A program made the position numbers and the translations under genes. A stretch of 64,000 nucleotides of DNA from Schlegelella aquatica (GTDB lineage Bacteria; Pseudomonadota; Gammaproteobacteria; Burkholderiales; Burkholderiaceae_C). The stretch lies in the NCBI RefSeq assembly GCF_026013905.1, contig NZ_CP110257.1:1674001-1738000 (forward strand), read 5' to 3'. Under the pieces are notes generated by a model. The model did not search any database. It saw only the letters and a list, made by a program, of their open reading frames with translations, and had not been told where the DNA came from. Position 1 is the first letter of the stretch. Every line of letters begins with the position of its first letter. This document shows positions 39,806 to 48,546 of this stretch, piece after piece.

Positions 39806-40113
39806 GCTACCGGGTCGAGTTCACGCAGGAGGCGCTGGAAGACCTGGCCCACCTGTGCAGCTTCCTCGAACACCAAGCGTGGGAGCGGGGCGACCCGGAT
39901 CTGCCCGAGCGCGCGCTCGATGCGATCGCCGCCGGCGTGGCCCTGCTGGCGGTCAACCCGTACACATGCCGCAAGGCCGACGACGACCCGCTCGAGCGCG
40001 AGCTCATCATCCCGTTCGGGGCGGCGGGCTACGTCGCCTTGTTCCGGATCGCGAGCCAGGAGCTGGTCGCGATCTCGGCGCTCCGTCACCAGCGTGAGGA
40101 CGACTACCACTGA
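39802..40113 (+). CDS. RelE/ParE-family toxin
   Basis: The 103-residue protein has the RelE/ParE layout: YRVEFTQEALEDLAHLCSFL at the N-terminus, a central YTCRKADD turn, and a final strand-rich part with YVALFRIASQELVAISALRHQ. Family toxins act on translation or on DNA gyrase; which one applies is not clear here. The GTG start is overlapped by the antitoxin stop, giving coupled translation. Confidence 0.85.
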   Translation: MSYRVEFTQEALEDLAHLCSFLEHQAWERGDPDLPERALDAIAAGVALLAVNPYTCRKADDDPLERELIIPFGAAGYVALFRIASQELVAISALRHQREDDYH

Positions 40114-40177
40114 GAGCAATGGTCACTGCTGGCTTCATCGCCTCGCCGCATCGACCCAGGCCCTGGAGCTCCGGCCG

Positions 40178-42673
40178 TCAGCGCCAGCGGGGCCTGCGAA
40201 GCCAGTGCGTGCCGAGCGGCCGCCGCAGCAGGCCCCACGCGCCCAGGGCGGCGGGCACCAGCAACCACGCCGCGGGCACCTCGGCCGGCAGTCCGAACAA
40301 CGGGCCCGCCCCCGGCACCGCGAGCAGTATCAGCCACACCAGGGCGATGCCCACCAGCAGCGCATTGAACGCCGGGTTGGTGTGATCGTGGTCGGGCCTG
40401 AGCCCTCTGAACCACATCAGCATCAGCAGGTTGCCCGCCACGATGCCGCCCAAGCTCGCCAACCTCAGCATGTCGGTCGAGGCCTCCATGCTGCGCAACA
40501 GCCACTGCAGCAATGCCACCCCCACCAGCGCCGTGCCCCCGACGGCCAGCGCACGCGCCGCGTCGGCCACCGAGAACAACCGCGACTGCGCCGGGCGGGG
40601 AGGCACCCGCATGCAGTCGTCGGGCTCCGGCTCGGCCTCGAACACCAGCGAGCAGGCCGGATCGATGATCAGCTCCAGCAACACCACGTGCAGCGGCAGG
40701 AGCAGCACGGGGCCGCCCAGCACCACCGGCATCAGCGAGACGCCCACGATCGGCACGTGCACCGCGAACAGATACCCCAGCGCCTTGCGCAGGTTGATGA
40801 AGATGCGCCGGCCCCCACGCACTGCCTGCACGAGCGACGCGAAGTTGTCGTCCAGCAGCACCAGGGCCGCCGCCTCGCGCGCCACGTCGGTGCCCCGCTG
40901 GCCCATGGCGACGCCGATGTCCGCCGCCCGCAGCGCGGGCGCATCGTTCACGCCGTCGCCGGTCATCGCCACCACCTCGCCGAGCTGCTGCAACGCCTGG
41001 ACGATGCGCAGCTTCTGCGCCGGGTCCACGCGCGCGAAGACCCGCACCTCGCGCAGCGCCTGCTGCAGTTGAAGGTCCGTCAGGGCCGCGAGTTGCGCGC
41101 CGGTGAGCACAGGGCCGCCCTCGGCCGGCAGCAATCCGGCCCGCTCGGCGATGGCCCACGCGGTCACCGCCGAGTCGCCGGTGATCATGATCACGCGCAC
41201 ACCCGCCTGCCGGCATTGCTCCACGGCCGCGGGCACCTCCTCGCGCAGCGGGTCCATGAAGCCCAGCAGCCCCTGCGCGCGCAGAGCGGTGTTCGGCGGC
41301 AAGCCGCCATCGGCCGGCACCGGGTCGCAGGCACCTTCGGCCACCGCCAGCACGCGCAAGCCCTGCGCGCTCCATCGCTCGGCCTCGGCCAGCAGCGCCT
41401 CACGGCGCCGGGCCTCGTCGGCACAGCGCCCGATCACCACTTCCGGCGCCCCTTTCACCAGCACCCGCGCCCGGCCGTCGCCGTCGCGCCCCCAGTGGCT
41501 CACATACGGCCGCCCGTCGCGCACCCCTTGCCTGGGCCCGGCCACCCACCCTCCCGGCACGGCGCCGTCCCGCCCCAAGGCCGCGAAGATCGCCTTGTCC
41601 ATCGGCTCGATGCCGTTCGGCAGGCTCGCCAGCGCCGCGGCCTGGAGCAGCCGGGCACTGCCATCGCTTTCGCCCGGTGCACGTTCGCACTCCCCATCGT
41701 GCAGGCGCACCAGCGTCATGCGGTTGTGCGTCAGCGTGCCGGTCTTGTCCACGCACAGCACCGTCACCGTGCCCAGCGCCTCGATCGCCTGGGGCTGGCG
41801 CGTGAGCACCTGCCGCTGCGCCAGACGCCAGGCCCCGAGCGCCAGCATCACCGTCCACACGACCGCGAACTCCTCGGGGATCAACGACATCGCCAGCGTC
41901 AGCCCCACCAGGAGGCCCGCCGTCCACGAGCCCTCGCGCACGGCATAGACCGCGGTGGCGATCACGCACGTCAGCAGCGCCAGCACCGCCACGGCTTGCA
42001 CCAGGCGCTTGAGCTCCTGCTGCAACCGGCTGGGGCGCGGTTGCAGCCGCTGCAGCGAGCCGCCGATGCGGCCCAAAGCCGTTCGCGCGCCCGTCGCGGT
42101 GACGATCGCCACGCCGTCGCCTTGCACCACCAGGCTGCCGGCGTGCAACTGCGCGGCCTCCTCGGCCCCACCCGCGCGCTTGGGCACCGGCACCGATTCC
42201 CCGGTGAGCAGCGACTCGTCCACCTGCAAGCCGCTGCTTTCCACGAGCCGTGCATCGGCGGCCAGCCGGTCGCCCTCGTCCACCACCAGGCGGTCGCCGC
42301 GCACCAGCTCCTTGCTGCCGATACGCACCGCAACCCCGTTGCGCACCACGGTGCAGCGCGGGCTGGAGAGATCCTTCAGCGCGCGCAGGACGCGCTCCGT
42401 GCGGTGCTCCTGGTAGATCGACAGCGCGCCTACCGCCATGACGGACAGCAGCAGAGCCGCAGCATCGGCCAGATCGCCCAGCAGGGCATACACCGTCGCA
42501 GTGGCCAGCAGCAGCAGGAACATCGGCTGCGTGAACGCACCCCAGGCGATGCGCCACAGGCTTCTCGGCTGCGCCTCGGGCAGCCGATTGGGGCCGTCCA
42601 GCCGGCGCTGCGCGAGCACCTGCTCATCGGTCAGGCCACGGGTGGGAGCGCTGGGAACGGTCTCGCTGGTCAT
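40178..42673 (-). CDS. Cation-transporting P-type ATPase
   Basis: The 831-residue protein has all P-type landmarks: TGES in the actuator domain, phosphorylation motif DKTGTLT, the KGAP nucleotide segment and TGDGVNDAPAL. Membrane helix 4 carries SLIPEEF, and the C-terminal half adds several helices, fitting the P2 group (calcium-type and related). The ion is not evident. CtpF of the DosR regulon belongs to the same broad group. The ATG lies 5 nt from a predicted -10 box. Confidence 0.9.
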   Translation of the reverse strand: MTSETVPSAPTRGLTDEQVLAQRRLDGPNRLPEAQPRSLWRIAWGAFTQPMFLLLLATATVYALLGDLADAAALLLSVMAVGALSIYQEHRTERVLRALKDLSSPRCTVVRNGVAVRIGSKELVRGDRLVVDEGDRLAADARLVESSGLQVDESLLTGESVPVPKRAGGAEEAAQLHAGSLVVQGDGVAIVTATGARTALGRIGGSLQRLQPRPSRLQQELKRLVQAVAVLALLTCVIATAVYAVREGSWTAGLLVGLTLAMSLIPEEFAVVWTVMLALGAWRLAQRQVLTRQPQAIEALGTVTVLCVDKTGTLTHNRMTLVRLHDGECERAPGESDGSARLLQAAALASLPNGIEPMDKAIFAALGRDGAVPGGWVAGPRQGVRDGRPYVSHWGRDGDGRARVLVKGAPEVVIGRCADEARRREALLAEAERWSAQGLRVLAVAEGACDPVPADGGLPPNTALRAQGLLGFMDPLREEVPAAVEQCRQAGVRVIMITGDSAVTAWAIAERAGLLPAEGGPVLTGAQLAALTDLQLQQALREVRVFARVDPAQKLRIVQALQQLGEVVAMTGDGVNDAPALRAADIGVAMGQRGTDVAREAAALVLLDDNFASLVQAVRGGRRIFINLRKALGYLFAVHVPIVGVSLMPVVLGGPVLLLPLHVVLLELIIDPACSLVFEAEPEPDDCMRVPPRPAQSRLFSVADAARALAVGGTALVGVALLQWLLRSMEASTDMLRLASLGGIVAGNLLMLMWFRGLRPDHDHTNPAFNALLVGIALVWLILLAVPGAGPLFGLPAEVPAAWLLVPAALGAWGLLRRPLGTHWLRRPRWR

Positions 42674-42678
42674 GCGGC

Positions 42679-42747
42679 TGTATCGCCTGCCCCACCGGCC
42701 CCGGAGTTGACGCCGCGCAAGCAGGTGCCCAAGTCCAATCCTAGACT
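42679..42747. promoter_or_regulatory. Shared divergent Crp/Fnr-type promoter, ATPase and flavodoxin-usp
   Basis: TTGACGCCGCGCAA (42707-42720) is centred exactly 31 bp from TAGACT (42742-42747, plus strand). It is 32 bp from GATACA (42679-42684, minus strand). The ATPase mRNA would be leaderless. The flavodoxin mRNA would have a leader of about 49 nt with GGAGG. Confidence 0.7.
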
Positions 42748-42802
42748 GGCTCTGTCCGGCCCTGTCGGCAATCGATGGACCGGCTGTCCGACGGAGGCGC
42801 AC

Positions 42803-43321
42803 ATGGGCAAGGTTCTGGTCGTCAGTTACTCCTACACCGGCACCAGCCGGCAGGTGGCCACCACCCTGGCTGGACTGCAGGGCTGGGCCACCGGCGAGAT
42901 CTCGGAGGAACGGCCGGGCCGCGGCGACGGGCGTTGCGTGCTCGACTCGCTGCTGCGTCGGCAGCCGCCGATCCGCTACGAGGGGCCGCCGCCCGAGCAA
43001 TTCGCCGCGGTGGTGCTGGTCGCGCCCATCTGGTTGTACCGCCTGGCCGGCCCGATGCGCACCTTCGTCGCGCGCTACCGCGAGCGCCTGCCCGCGGTCG
43101 CCGTCGTCTCGGCCATGGGCGGCCGCGGCGCCCCGAATGCAGTGGCCGAGATCGGGCGTCTGCTGGGGCGCTCGCCGATCCTGAGCACAGCCTTCCTCTC
43201 GCGCGAAGTGGAGGACGGCAGCTACGGCTCCCGTCTGCGGGCCTTCGGCGAGGCGGTGGACAAGGCCGTGGAGGGCACCGAGGTGTTGCGGCCTTCGACC
43301 CTCTCGCCCAAGACCGCCTGA
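42803..43321 (+). CDS. Flavodoxin-family protein
   Basis: The 172-residue protein has a flavodoxin-like FMN phosphate loop (SYSYTGTSRQVA) and a second flavin-contact region (VLVAPIWLYRLAGPMR). It may carry electrons or reduce quinones under low oxygen. It leads a two-gene operon with a universal stress protein gene 17 bp downstream. Confidence 0.82.
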   Translation: MGKVLVVSYSYTGTSRQVATTLAGLQGWATGEISEERPGRGDGRCVLDSLLRRQPPIRYEGPPPEQFAAVVLVAPIWLYRLAGPMRTFVARYRERLPAVAVVSAMGGRGAPNAVAEIGRLLGRSPILSTAFLSREVEDGSYGSRLRAFGEAVDKAVEGTEVLRPSTLSPKTA

Positions 43322-43338
43322 GTGAACCGGGAGGCGAG

Positions 43339-44169
43339 ATGAACCACGTCAAGACCGTGCTCGTGCACATCGACGCCGGGCCGTACGGCCCGGCGCGACT
43401 GCGCACGGCGCGGCAGGTCGCGTCGCAATTCGGCGCGCGATTGCACGCGCTCTATGCCGTGACCCCCGCCTACGCGGCCTTGGCGATCGACTTGGCGGCC
43501 GGAGCCGCCTCGGGCACGGTGGGGCAGGCGATCGACGACGACCGCCTCGAGGCCGCGCGAAAGCTCAAGCAGCATGTGGCGGCCGAGCCCGGCGCCGCCT
43601 TCGAGTGGCATGAGGCGCGCACCCTGCCGTACAGCGCCGTCACGCGGCAGGCTCGCTACGCCGACCTGCTGGTGCTCGGGCAGTACGATCCCCAAGAGCC
43701 CAGCCCCGGGGTGCCGCCCGACTTCGTCGAATCGGTCCTCATCGCCAGCGGTCGTCCGGCCCTGGTGCTGCCTTACGTGAACACCGGCAAGACGATGGCC
43801 ACGCGGGTGCTCGTGGCCTGGAAGGAGACGGCCGAAGCCGCCCGGGCCGTGAGCGCCGCCCTGCCCTTCTTGCAGCGCGCCGAGCGCGTCCACGTGGCGC
43901 ACTGGGGCGATGAAGAGCCCGACGACGTCTCGCAACCGCTCGACATCCTCGCCTACCTCCACGCCCATGGCGTGCGGGCGGAGATGCACCGCCACGCCGC
44001 CGCCGGCGCCGAGGTGGGCGACCTCATGCAATCGCTCGCGGCCGACCTGTCGGCCGACCTCCTGGTGATGGGCTGCTACGGCCACGCGCGGGCGCGCGAA
44101 TGGGTGCTGGGCGGGGCCTCGCGCACGGTGCTGCGCTCGATGACCCTGCCGGTGCTGATGGCTCATTGA
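43339..44169 (+). CDS. Universal stress protein, two-domain
   Basis: The 276-residue protein is a tandem UspA repeat. The N-terminal half starts VKTVLVHIDAGPYG and the second TRVLVAWKETAEA. The nucleotide loop VMGCYGHARAREWVLGGASR lies at the C-terminus. It is clearly related to the 18837 protein, which has the same end structure. It is co-transcribed with the flavodoxin gene. Confidence 0.92.
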   Translation: MNHVKTVLVHIDAGPYGPARLRTARQVASQFGARLHALYAVTPAYAALAIDLAAGAASGTVGQAIDDDRLEAARKLKQHVAAEPGAAFEWHEARTLPYSAVTRQARYADLLVLGQYDPQEPSPGVPPDFVESVLIASGRPALVLPYVNTGKTMATRVLVAWKETAEAARAVSAALPFLQRAERVHVAHWGDEEPDDVSQPLDILAYLHAHGVRAEMHRHAAAGAEVGDLMQSLAADLSADLLVMGCYGHARAREWVLGGASRTVLRSMTLPVLMAH

Positions 44170-44199
44170 CTTCATCCAGCCTCGTCCCGACGCGCAGCG

Positions 44200-44217
44200 C
44201 GGGCCCGCCCGGGCCCG
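44200..44217 (+). terminator. Probable terminator hairpin of flavodoxin-usp operon
   Basis: CGGGCCCG-CC-CGGGCCCG, two 8-bp arms, begins 31 bp past the usp stop. The following TCTTC is only a weak U-tract. Confidence 0.45.
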
Positions 44218-44295
44218 TCTTCACCGGCTCCGGCGCGTCCTCGCGGCCACACACCGTTACAGAGTCCGAGAGTCCCCACGAGGATGATGGGACTT

Positions 44296-44349
44296 CGTTC
44301 CAGTCCGCAGGGTGTTGCGTGTTCCGCTCCCGCCAGACGGAATGGAACG
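44296..44349. promoter_or_regulatory. Inverted repeat upstream of response regulator gene
   Basis: CGTTCCAGTCCG (44296-44307) and CGGAATGGAACG (44338-44349) match in 11 of 12 positions as inverted repeats with a 30-nt spacer. It could be an operator pair or an mRNA stem ahead of the regulator at 44375. Confidence 0.35.
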
Positions 44350-44374
44350 GCAAGCCGCTGCGCCCGCGTCCGCC

Positions 44375-45094
44375 ATGACCCACCATCTGGCTGTGCTCGA
44401 CGACGAACCGGAGATCACGCTCTTGCTGGCCAACTACCTCCAAGGGCAGGGCTTTCGCGTCACCCAGTTGCACAGCGGCCGGGAGCTCCTGGCCCTCATG
44501 GCCGCCGACAAGCCGGAGCTCGTGCTGCTGGACCTCGGATTGCCCGGCGAAGAAGGCTTTGCGATTGCCCGGCAGTTGCGCGAGCACTGGCGCTGCGGCC
44601 TCGTCATCGTCACGGGCCGAGGAGACCCCGTCGACAAGATCGTCGGCCTGGAGATCGGCGCGGACGACTATGTCACCAAACCCTTCGACCTGCGCGAACT
44701 GCTGGCGCGCATCAAGGCGGTGCTGCGCCGCCTCGGCCCCGAGGAGCCCGCGCCGCCCGCGCCCTCCCCCGCGCGCCAGCAGTTGCGCTTCGCAGGGTGG
44801 ACGCTGGACATGGCATCGCCCCGGCTGCTGGATGCGGCCGGGCGTGAAGTGGCGCTGACCGCCGGCGAGTTCGACCTCCTCGCGGTCTTCGTGCGCCACC
44901 CGGGTCGCGTGCTCTCGCGCGACTTCCTGCTCGAGCAGACCCGCGGGCGCGGGGCGGGCCCCTTCGACCGCACGATCGACGTGCAGGTGAGCCGCCTGCG
45001 CAAGAAGCTGGACGACGATCCCGAGACCCCGCAGTTGATCAAGTCGGTACGCGGCGCCGGCTACCTCTTCGTGCCCGTGCCGGAGGCCGCATGA
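44375..45094 (+). CDS. OmpR-family response regulator
   Basis: The 239-residue protein has a receiver domain (VLDDEPE, LLDLGLPGE, VTKPFD) and a winged-helix output domain (LTAGEFDLLAVFVRHPGRVL, RTIDVQVSRLRKKL, SVRGAGYLF). The ATG at 44375 gives the usual N-terminus; an upstream ATG at 44342 is possible. Its stop overlaps the ATG of the kinase gene, forming a coupled pair. Confidence 0.9.
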   Translation: MTHHLAVLDDEPEITLLLANYLQGQGFRVTQLHSGRELLALMAADKPELVLLDLGLPGEEGFAIARQLREHWRCGLVIVTGRGDPVDKIVGLEIGADDYVTKPFDLRELLARIKAVLRRLGPEEPAPPAPSPARQQLRFAGWTLDMASPRLLDAAGREVALTAGEFDLLAVFVRHPGRVLSRDFLLEQTRGRGAGPFDRTIDVQVSRLRKKLDDDPETPQLIKSVRGAGYLFVPVPEAA

Positions 45095-47160
45095 GCCCGC
45101 CCGGTGACGAGACTTCCCTCTACCGCTCGCTGTTCGCGGCCTATCCCGACGGCCTGCTGCTGGTGGACCTGGAAGGCCGCATCGTGCTCGCCAACGCGGC
45201 GGCCGCGCGCCTGCTCGGCTACCCGATCGAGGAGCTGACCGGCCTGCAGGTCGACGAGCTGGTGCCCGACGCCATCCGCTCCCGCCACGCCGCCTATCGG
45301 GACGCCTATGGGCGCGCCCCTCGCCCCCGGCCCATGGGGCTTCAGATGGACCTGGTCGCCAAGCGGCGCGACGGCAGCGAGGTGATGGTGGAGATCGCCC
45401 TCAGCCCGCTGCAGGACCAGGGGCTGCCCTACGTGGTGGCGGCCATCCGCGACGTGGGGGCTTACCCGCGCGTGCGGCAGGCCCTGCGTCGCGCCCGCTA
45501 TGCCGAACACATCGCACAGATGAGCCGCCTCGCCGTCCAGGAGCCGGACCCGGAGCTTCTGTTGCACCAGGTGCCCGCAGCCGCCGCCGACGCCTTGCAA
45601 GTGGAACTGGTGCAGGTCTACCTTCTGGAGCCCGACGCCCAGTCCTTCCGGCTGGCCAGCGGCGTGGGGCTGCTGCCAGAAGAGCCGCTCGGCGCACTGC
45701 TGCCCAACCGCCCCGACACCCTGATCGGCTTTCTCGCTGCGCAGGACGGCCAGCCCGTGACAGTGCACGACCACGCGACCGAGGCCCGGTTCCGCCCGCC
45801 GCAGGCCTGCCTGCGCCACGGCCTCGTCAGTGCGCTCGGCGTCCCCCTGTTCGACAAGGGCCGGGTCATGGGTGTGCTCTTGGCCGGTTCTCGGCAGCCC
45901 GATCGCTTCGGCGACGACGAGCGGCGCTTCCTCGAATCGCTCGCCAACCTGCTCACCACCCTCTTGCTTCGGGCGCAAAGCGAGGAAGCCTTGCGCCACG
46001 CCCAACGACTGGAGAGCGTAGGGCAGCTGACCGGCGGCATCGCACACGACTTCAACAACCTGCTGACGGTCATCCAGGGCAACCTGCAGGTCCTGGAGGC
46101 GCTGCCCGAGATCGAAGCGGCCGAGCACGGGCAGCAGCCGCTGGCCTCCGCCATGCGCGCGACCCGGCGCGCCGCGGAGCTCACCGGCAAGCTGCTCGCC
46201 TTCTCGCGCAGGCAGATGCTGCAGCCCAGCCCGGTCCACCTGCCGGCCCTGCTGCAGTCGCTGTCCGACATGCTGGCGCGCACGCTCGATCAGCGCATCC
46301 GCATCCGCGTGCAGGTCGCGCCCGAGTGCCCCGCCTGCCTGGCCGACCCCGGCCAGCTCGAATCGGCGCTCCTGAACATCGCCATCAATGCGCGCGACGC
46401 CATGCCGCAGGGCGGCGAACTGATCTTCAGTGCCCGCCCCTGCGAGAGGCTGCCGGCGCCCCTGCACCAGGAGTTGAGCGAAAGCCTCGGCACGCCGCCC
46501 CGGCACGAGAACTACGTGGCCGTGTCGATCAGCGACACCGGCACCGGCATGCCGGAGGCCGTCAGGAAGCGCGCCTTCGAACCCTTCTTCACCACCAAGG
46601 AGGCCGGCCGCGGCACGGGCCTCGGGTTGAGCACCGTGTACGGCTTCGTGAAGCAGTCCAAGGGCGGTGTCACGATCGACAGCACCCCGGGCGATGGCAC
46701 CACCGTCACGCTCTACCTTCCCCGCGTGCCGACGGCCCCGCAGGCACCCGCGGCCCACGGGACGGCCACGCACATCACACCAGGCCTCAAGGTCCTCGCG
46801 GTCGAAGACGAGCCCGAAGTGCTGCGGGTGGTGCAGGCCTTCCTCGCCGGGTGGGGGTGCGAGGTGACCCCGGCGCGCAACGCCGAACAGGCGCTCGGCT
46901 TGCTTCAGGCCCAGGGCGCCTCGTTCGACCTGCTGCTCACCGACCTCGTCCTCGGCCCCGGCCCCAGCATGCCCGGCACGCAGCTCGCCGCCCGCGCGCG
47001 CCAACTGCACCCGGGCCTTGCCGTGGTGCTGATGTCGGGCTACGCATCGGACCTCCTGGCCAGCGCCTCGCAGGGCGAGCCGCAGCAGCCGGAGCTGCTG
47101 CACAAGCCCTTCACGAGGGAGGAGTTGGCCGCCGCCATTGCGAAGGCCATGCGCCGGTGA
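45091..47160 (+). CDS. PAS-GAF hybrid sensor histidine kinase
   Basis: This 689-residue soluble kinase has a PAS domain (about 8-125), a GAF domain (about 155-300), a phosphoacceptor in GGIAHDFNNLL, a HATPase domain (NIAINARDAM, TGTGMPE, GRGTGLGLS) and a C-terminal receiver (VEDEPEVLRV, LLTDLVLGP). It should partner the OmpR-type regulator directly upstream. No membrane segment is visible, so it senses a cytoplasmic signal. Confidence 0.92.
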   Translation: MSPPGDETSLYRSLFAAYPDGLLLVDLEGRIVLANAAAARLLGYPIEELTGLQVDELVPDAIRSRHAAYRDAYGRAPRPRPMGLQMDLVAKRRDGSEVMVEIALSPLQDQGLPYVVAAIRDVGAYPRVRQALRRARYAEHIAQMSRLAVQEPDPELLLHQVPAAAADALQVELVQVYLLEPDAQSFRLASGVGLLPEEPLGALLPNRPDTLIGFLAAQDGQPVTVHDHATEARFRPPQACLRHGLVSALGVPLFDKGRVMGVLLAGSRQPDRFGDDERRFLESLANLLTTLLLRAQSEEALRHAQRLESVGQLTGGIAHDFNNLLTVIQGNLQVLEALPEIEAAEHGQQPLASAMRATRRAAELTGKLLAFSRRQMLQPSPVHLPALLQSLSDMLARTLDQRIRIRVQVAPECPACLADPGQLESALLNIAINARDAMPQGGELIFSARPCERLPAPLHQELSESLGTPPRHENYVAVSISDTGTGMPEAVRKRAFEPFFTTKEAGRGTGLGLSTVYGFVKQSKGGVTIDSTPGDGTTVTLYLPRVPTAPQAPAAHGTATHITPGLKVLAVEDEPEVLRVVQAFLAGWGCEVTPARNAEQALGLLQAQGASFDLLLTDLVLGPGPSMPGTQLAARARQLHPGLAVVLMSGYASDLLASASQGEPQQPELLHKPFTREELAAAIAKAMRR

Positions 47161-47258
47161 CGGTGCGGCGGCCCGGCCGTCCCTGGCGGCCCGTGCCCTC
47201 CCGCCACCCTGGGCTGGGGGAGTGAGGCGCTTGCGCGACAACCGGGGCGGCCCCGGGA

Positions 47259-47308
47259 TTGATGCGGCGCAAGTGACGTGCCTTCCCAGCTCTTAGTCTT
47301 CCTAGACT
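47259..47308 (+). promoter_or_regulatory. Crp/Fnr-type promoter of OTCase-like gene
   Basis: TTGATGCGGCGCAA (47259-47272) is centred exactly 31 bp from TAGTCT (47294-47299). A second hexamer, TAGACT (47303-47308), lies 40 bp away. The leader would be about 35-40 nt. Confidence 0.62.
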
Positions 47309-47344
47309 TAAGCCCCCTGTCACCGTCCTGTCACAGCGCTTGGC

Positions 47345-47833
47345 ATGAAGCACAGCCTCCATTACCGACTGCTGTCCCCGAGAGGCTTGTCGGCCGCCGA
47401 TGCCACCGCATTGGTGGCGACTGCCCTCGGATTGAAACGGGCGGCGGCACAGGGCTTGGCGCCAACGCTCCTGCGGGGCAAGCATCTCGCGGTGTTCGCC
47501 GACGACCCCGCGTGCGAGGCCGCCCTGGCCTTCGAGCGGGCGGCCAGCCGATTGGGCGCGCGCGTGTCTCATGTGCGAGCGCACGAGGAGCTGCTGCGGG
47601 CCGACGGCTCCCACGTCATCGTGCTCGCCCGCCTGTACGACGCGATCGAGTGGGAAGGCTTGTCGCCCGAAGCCGCGCTGCGTCTGCAGGACAGGATCGG
47701 CATTCCCGTCTTCTACGGGCTCGCAGAACCGGGCCATCCGCTCGCCGGCCTGTTGTCCCGCATGCCCGAGCCCGTGTCCGAAGAAGACATCCTCTACCTG
47801 GCCCAAGCGGTCCTGATGAACTCCATCAACTGA
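47345..47833 (+). CDS. Truncated ornithine-carbamoyltransferase-like protein
   Basis: The 162-residue protein follows the OTCase/ATCase N-terminal domain: LRGKHLAVFADDPACEAALA, FERAASRLGARVSHV, VLARLYDAIEW, and IPVFYGLAEPGHPLAGLL. The carbamoyl-phosphate motif STRT is replaced by DPAC, and the whole ornithine-binding domain is absent. It cannot be a normal transcarbamylase. The clean frame and a dedicated promoter suggest it has been given a new role, perhaps as a carbamoyl-phosphate or protein binding factor; this is speculative. Confidence 0.72.
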   Translation: MKHSLHYRLLSPRGLSAADATALVATALGLKRAAAQGLAPTLLRGKHLAVFADDPACEAALAFERAASRLGARVSHVRAHEELLRADGSHVIVLARLYDAIEWEGLSPEAALRLQDRIGIPVFYGLAEPGHPLAGLLSRMPEPVSEEDILYLAQAVLMNSIN

Positions 47834-47863
47834 AACAGCCGTGCCCAAGCGCCGTCCTTTGTG

Positions 47864-47961
47864 GGCCGGCGCCGGGGGAGAGTCCGGCGACTGCGCGCCC
47901 CGCCGTCCTGGGCCCGCTCGACCTTCGCTCGAGCCTCGGACGCTCTGCCGCCCAGACTCCT
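47864..47961. repeat. Dispersed repeat family B, copy 2
   Basis: Closely similar to 39311-39408. One outer arm differs by a base (CCAGACT), and the inner stem keeps pairing through different bases (GCTCGA with TCGAGC). The copy ends at the stop codon of the convergent HPF-like gene. Confidence 0.85.
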
Positions 47962-48346
47962 AACAGGCCGACGTTCCTTCTTCTTCGAGCCCTGCTGCCT
48001 CACCGCGCGCCACGCTGAGGCGGCGGGCGCCCAGGCAACTGCGCTGCGCCCGCAGGACGTGTTCGAGCTGCCGGCAAATGCCCTCGAAGGCATCCCACAA
48101 CGCCGCATCGACGTCATCGTGTCGCAGCCGACTGACCGTCAGCTCGTGCCGGGGCAGCCGCAGATCGATCCGCACCAGGTACGGCATTCCGTGGCGAAGC
48201 TGCTTGTGCTGAAGTTCGATTTCCACCCTGCACGCGATGAGGTCCGCACACCGCAGGACCAGCGTTTCCATCTTCTCGCGAACTGCGAGTTCGACCGTCC
48301 GTGAGGCCTCCATCCCGTGGAAGCGAATCTCGAATCGTTGTTTCAT
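47960..48346 (-). CDS. HPF/RaiA-type ribosome hibernation protein
   Basis: The 128-residue protein has a single HPF-like domain (FEIRFHGMEASRTVELAVRE, a metal-free beta-alpha fold) resembling the N-terminal domain of the 16776-17321 protein but without a cold-shock domain. The C-terminal 30 residues are not conserved. It ends inside a family B repeat. GGAGG is present 10 nt before the ATG. Confidence 0.75.
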   Translation of the reverse strand: MKQRFEIRFHGMEASRTVELAVREKMETLVLRCADLIACRVEIELQHKQLRHGMPYLVRIDLRLPRHELTVSRLRHDDVDAALWDAFEGICRQLEHVLRAQRSCLGARRLSVARGEAAGLEEEGTSAC

Positions 48347-48504
48347 TCTTGAGCCTCCGCATAGGCGGCACCACCCAGACGTTGCGACGGTCTGCAAGAG
48401 CGTGGTGGGTGGCACCGTCGAATGGGCGGTTCGCCGGCGGCGCGGTGGCATCGAGCCCGATGTGGGCCGTGCCCCATGCGTCGCCAAGACCTGCCCTGAA
48501 CGCG

Positions 48505-48546
48505 AAGATGCCGTGCAGGTGCACATGCGCACCTGCGATTCCTCAA
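48505..48546 (-). promoter_or_regulatory. Candidate Crp/Fnr-type promoter of the second hpf gene
   Basis: TTGAGGAATCGCAG on the minus strand (48533-48546) has one outer mismatch. A weak CATCTT hexamer (48505-48510) is 32 bp away. The leader would be long (about 150 nt). Confidence 0.35.

Noticed and set aside
39920..42670. Long plus-strand frame opposite the P-type ATPase
   Set aside because: Only its last 172 codons (from 42803) code for a real protein, the flavodoxin; the remainder is a Gln/His/Arg-rich shadow.
48347..48500. Dyad TTGCAGACCGTCGCAA (minus strand) as a direct hpf regulatory site
   Set aside because: The half-site spacer is 6 bp instead of 4 and the distance to the nearest hexamer does not match the other promoters.
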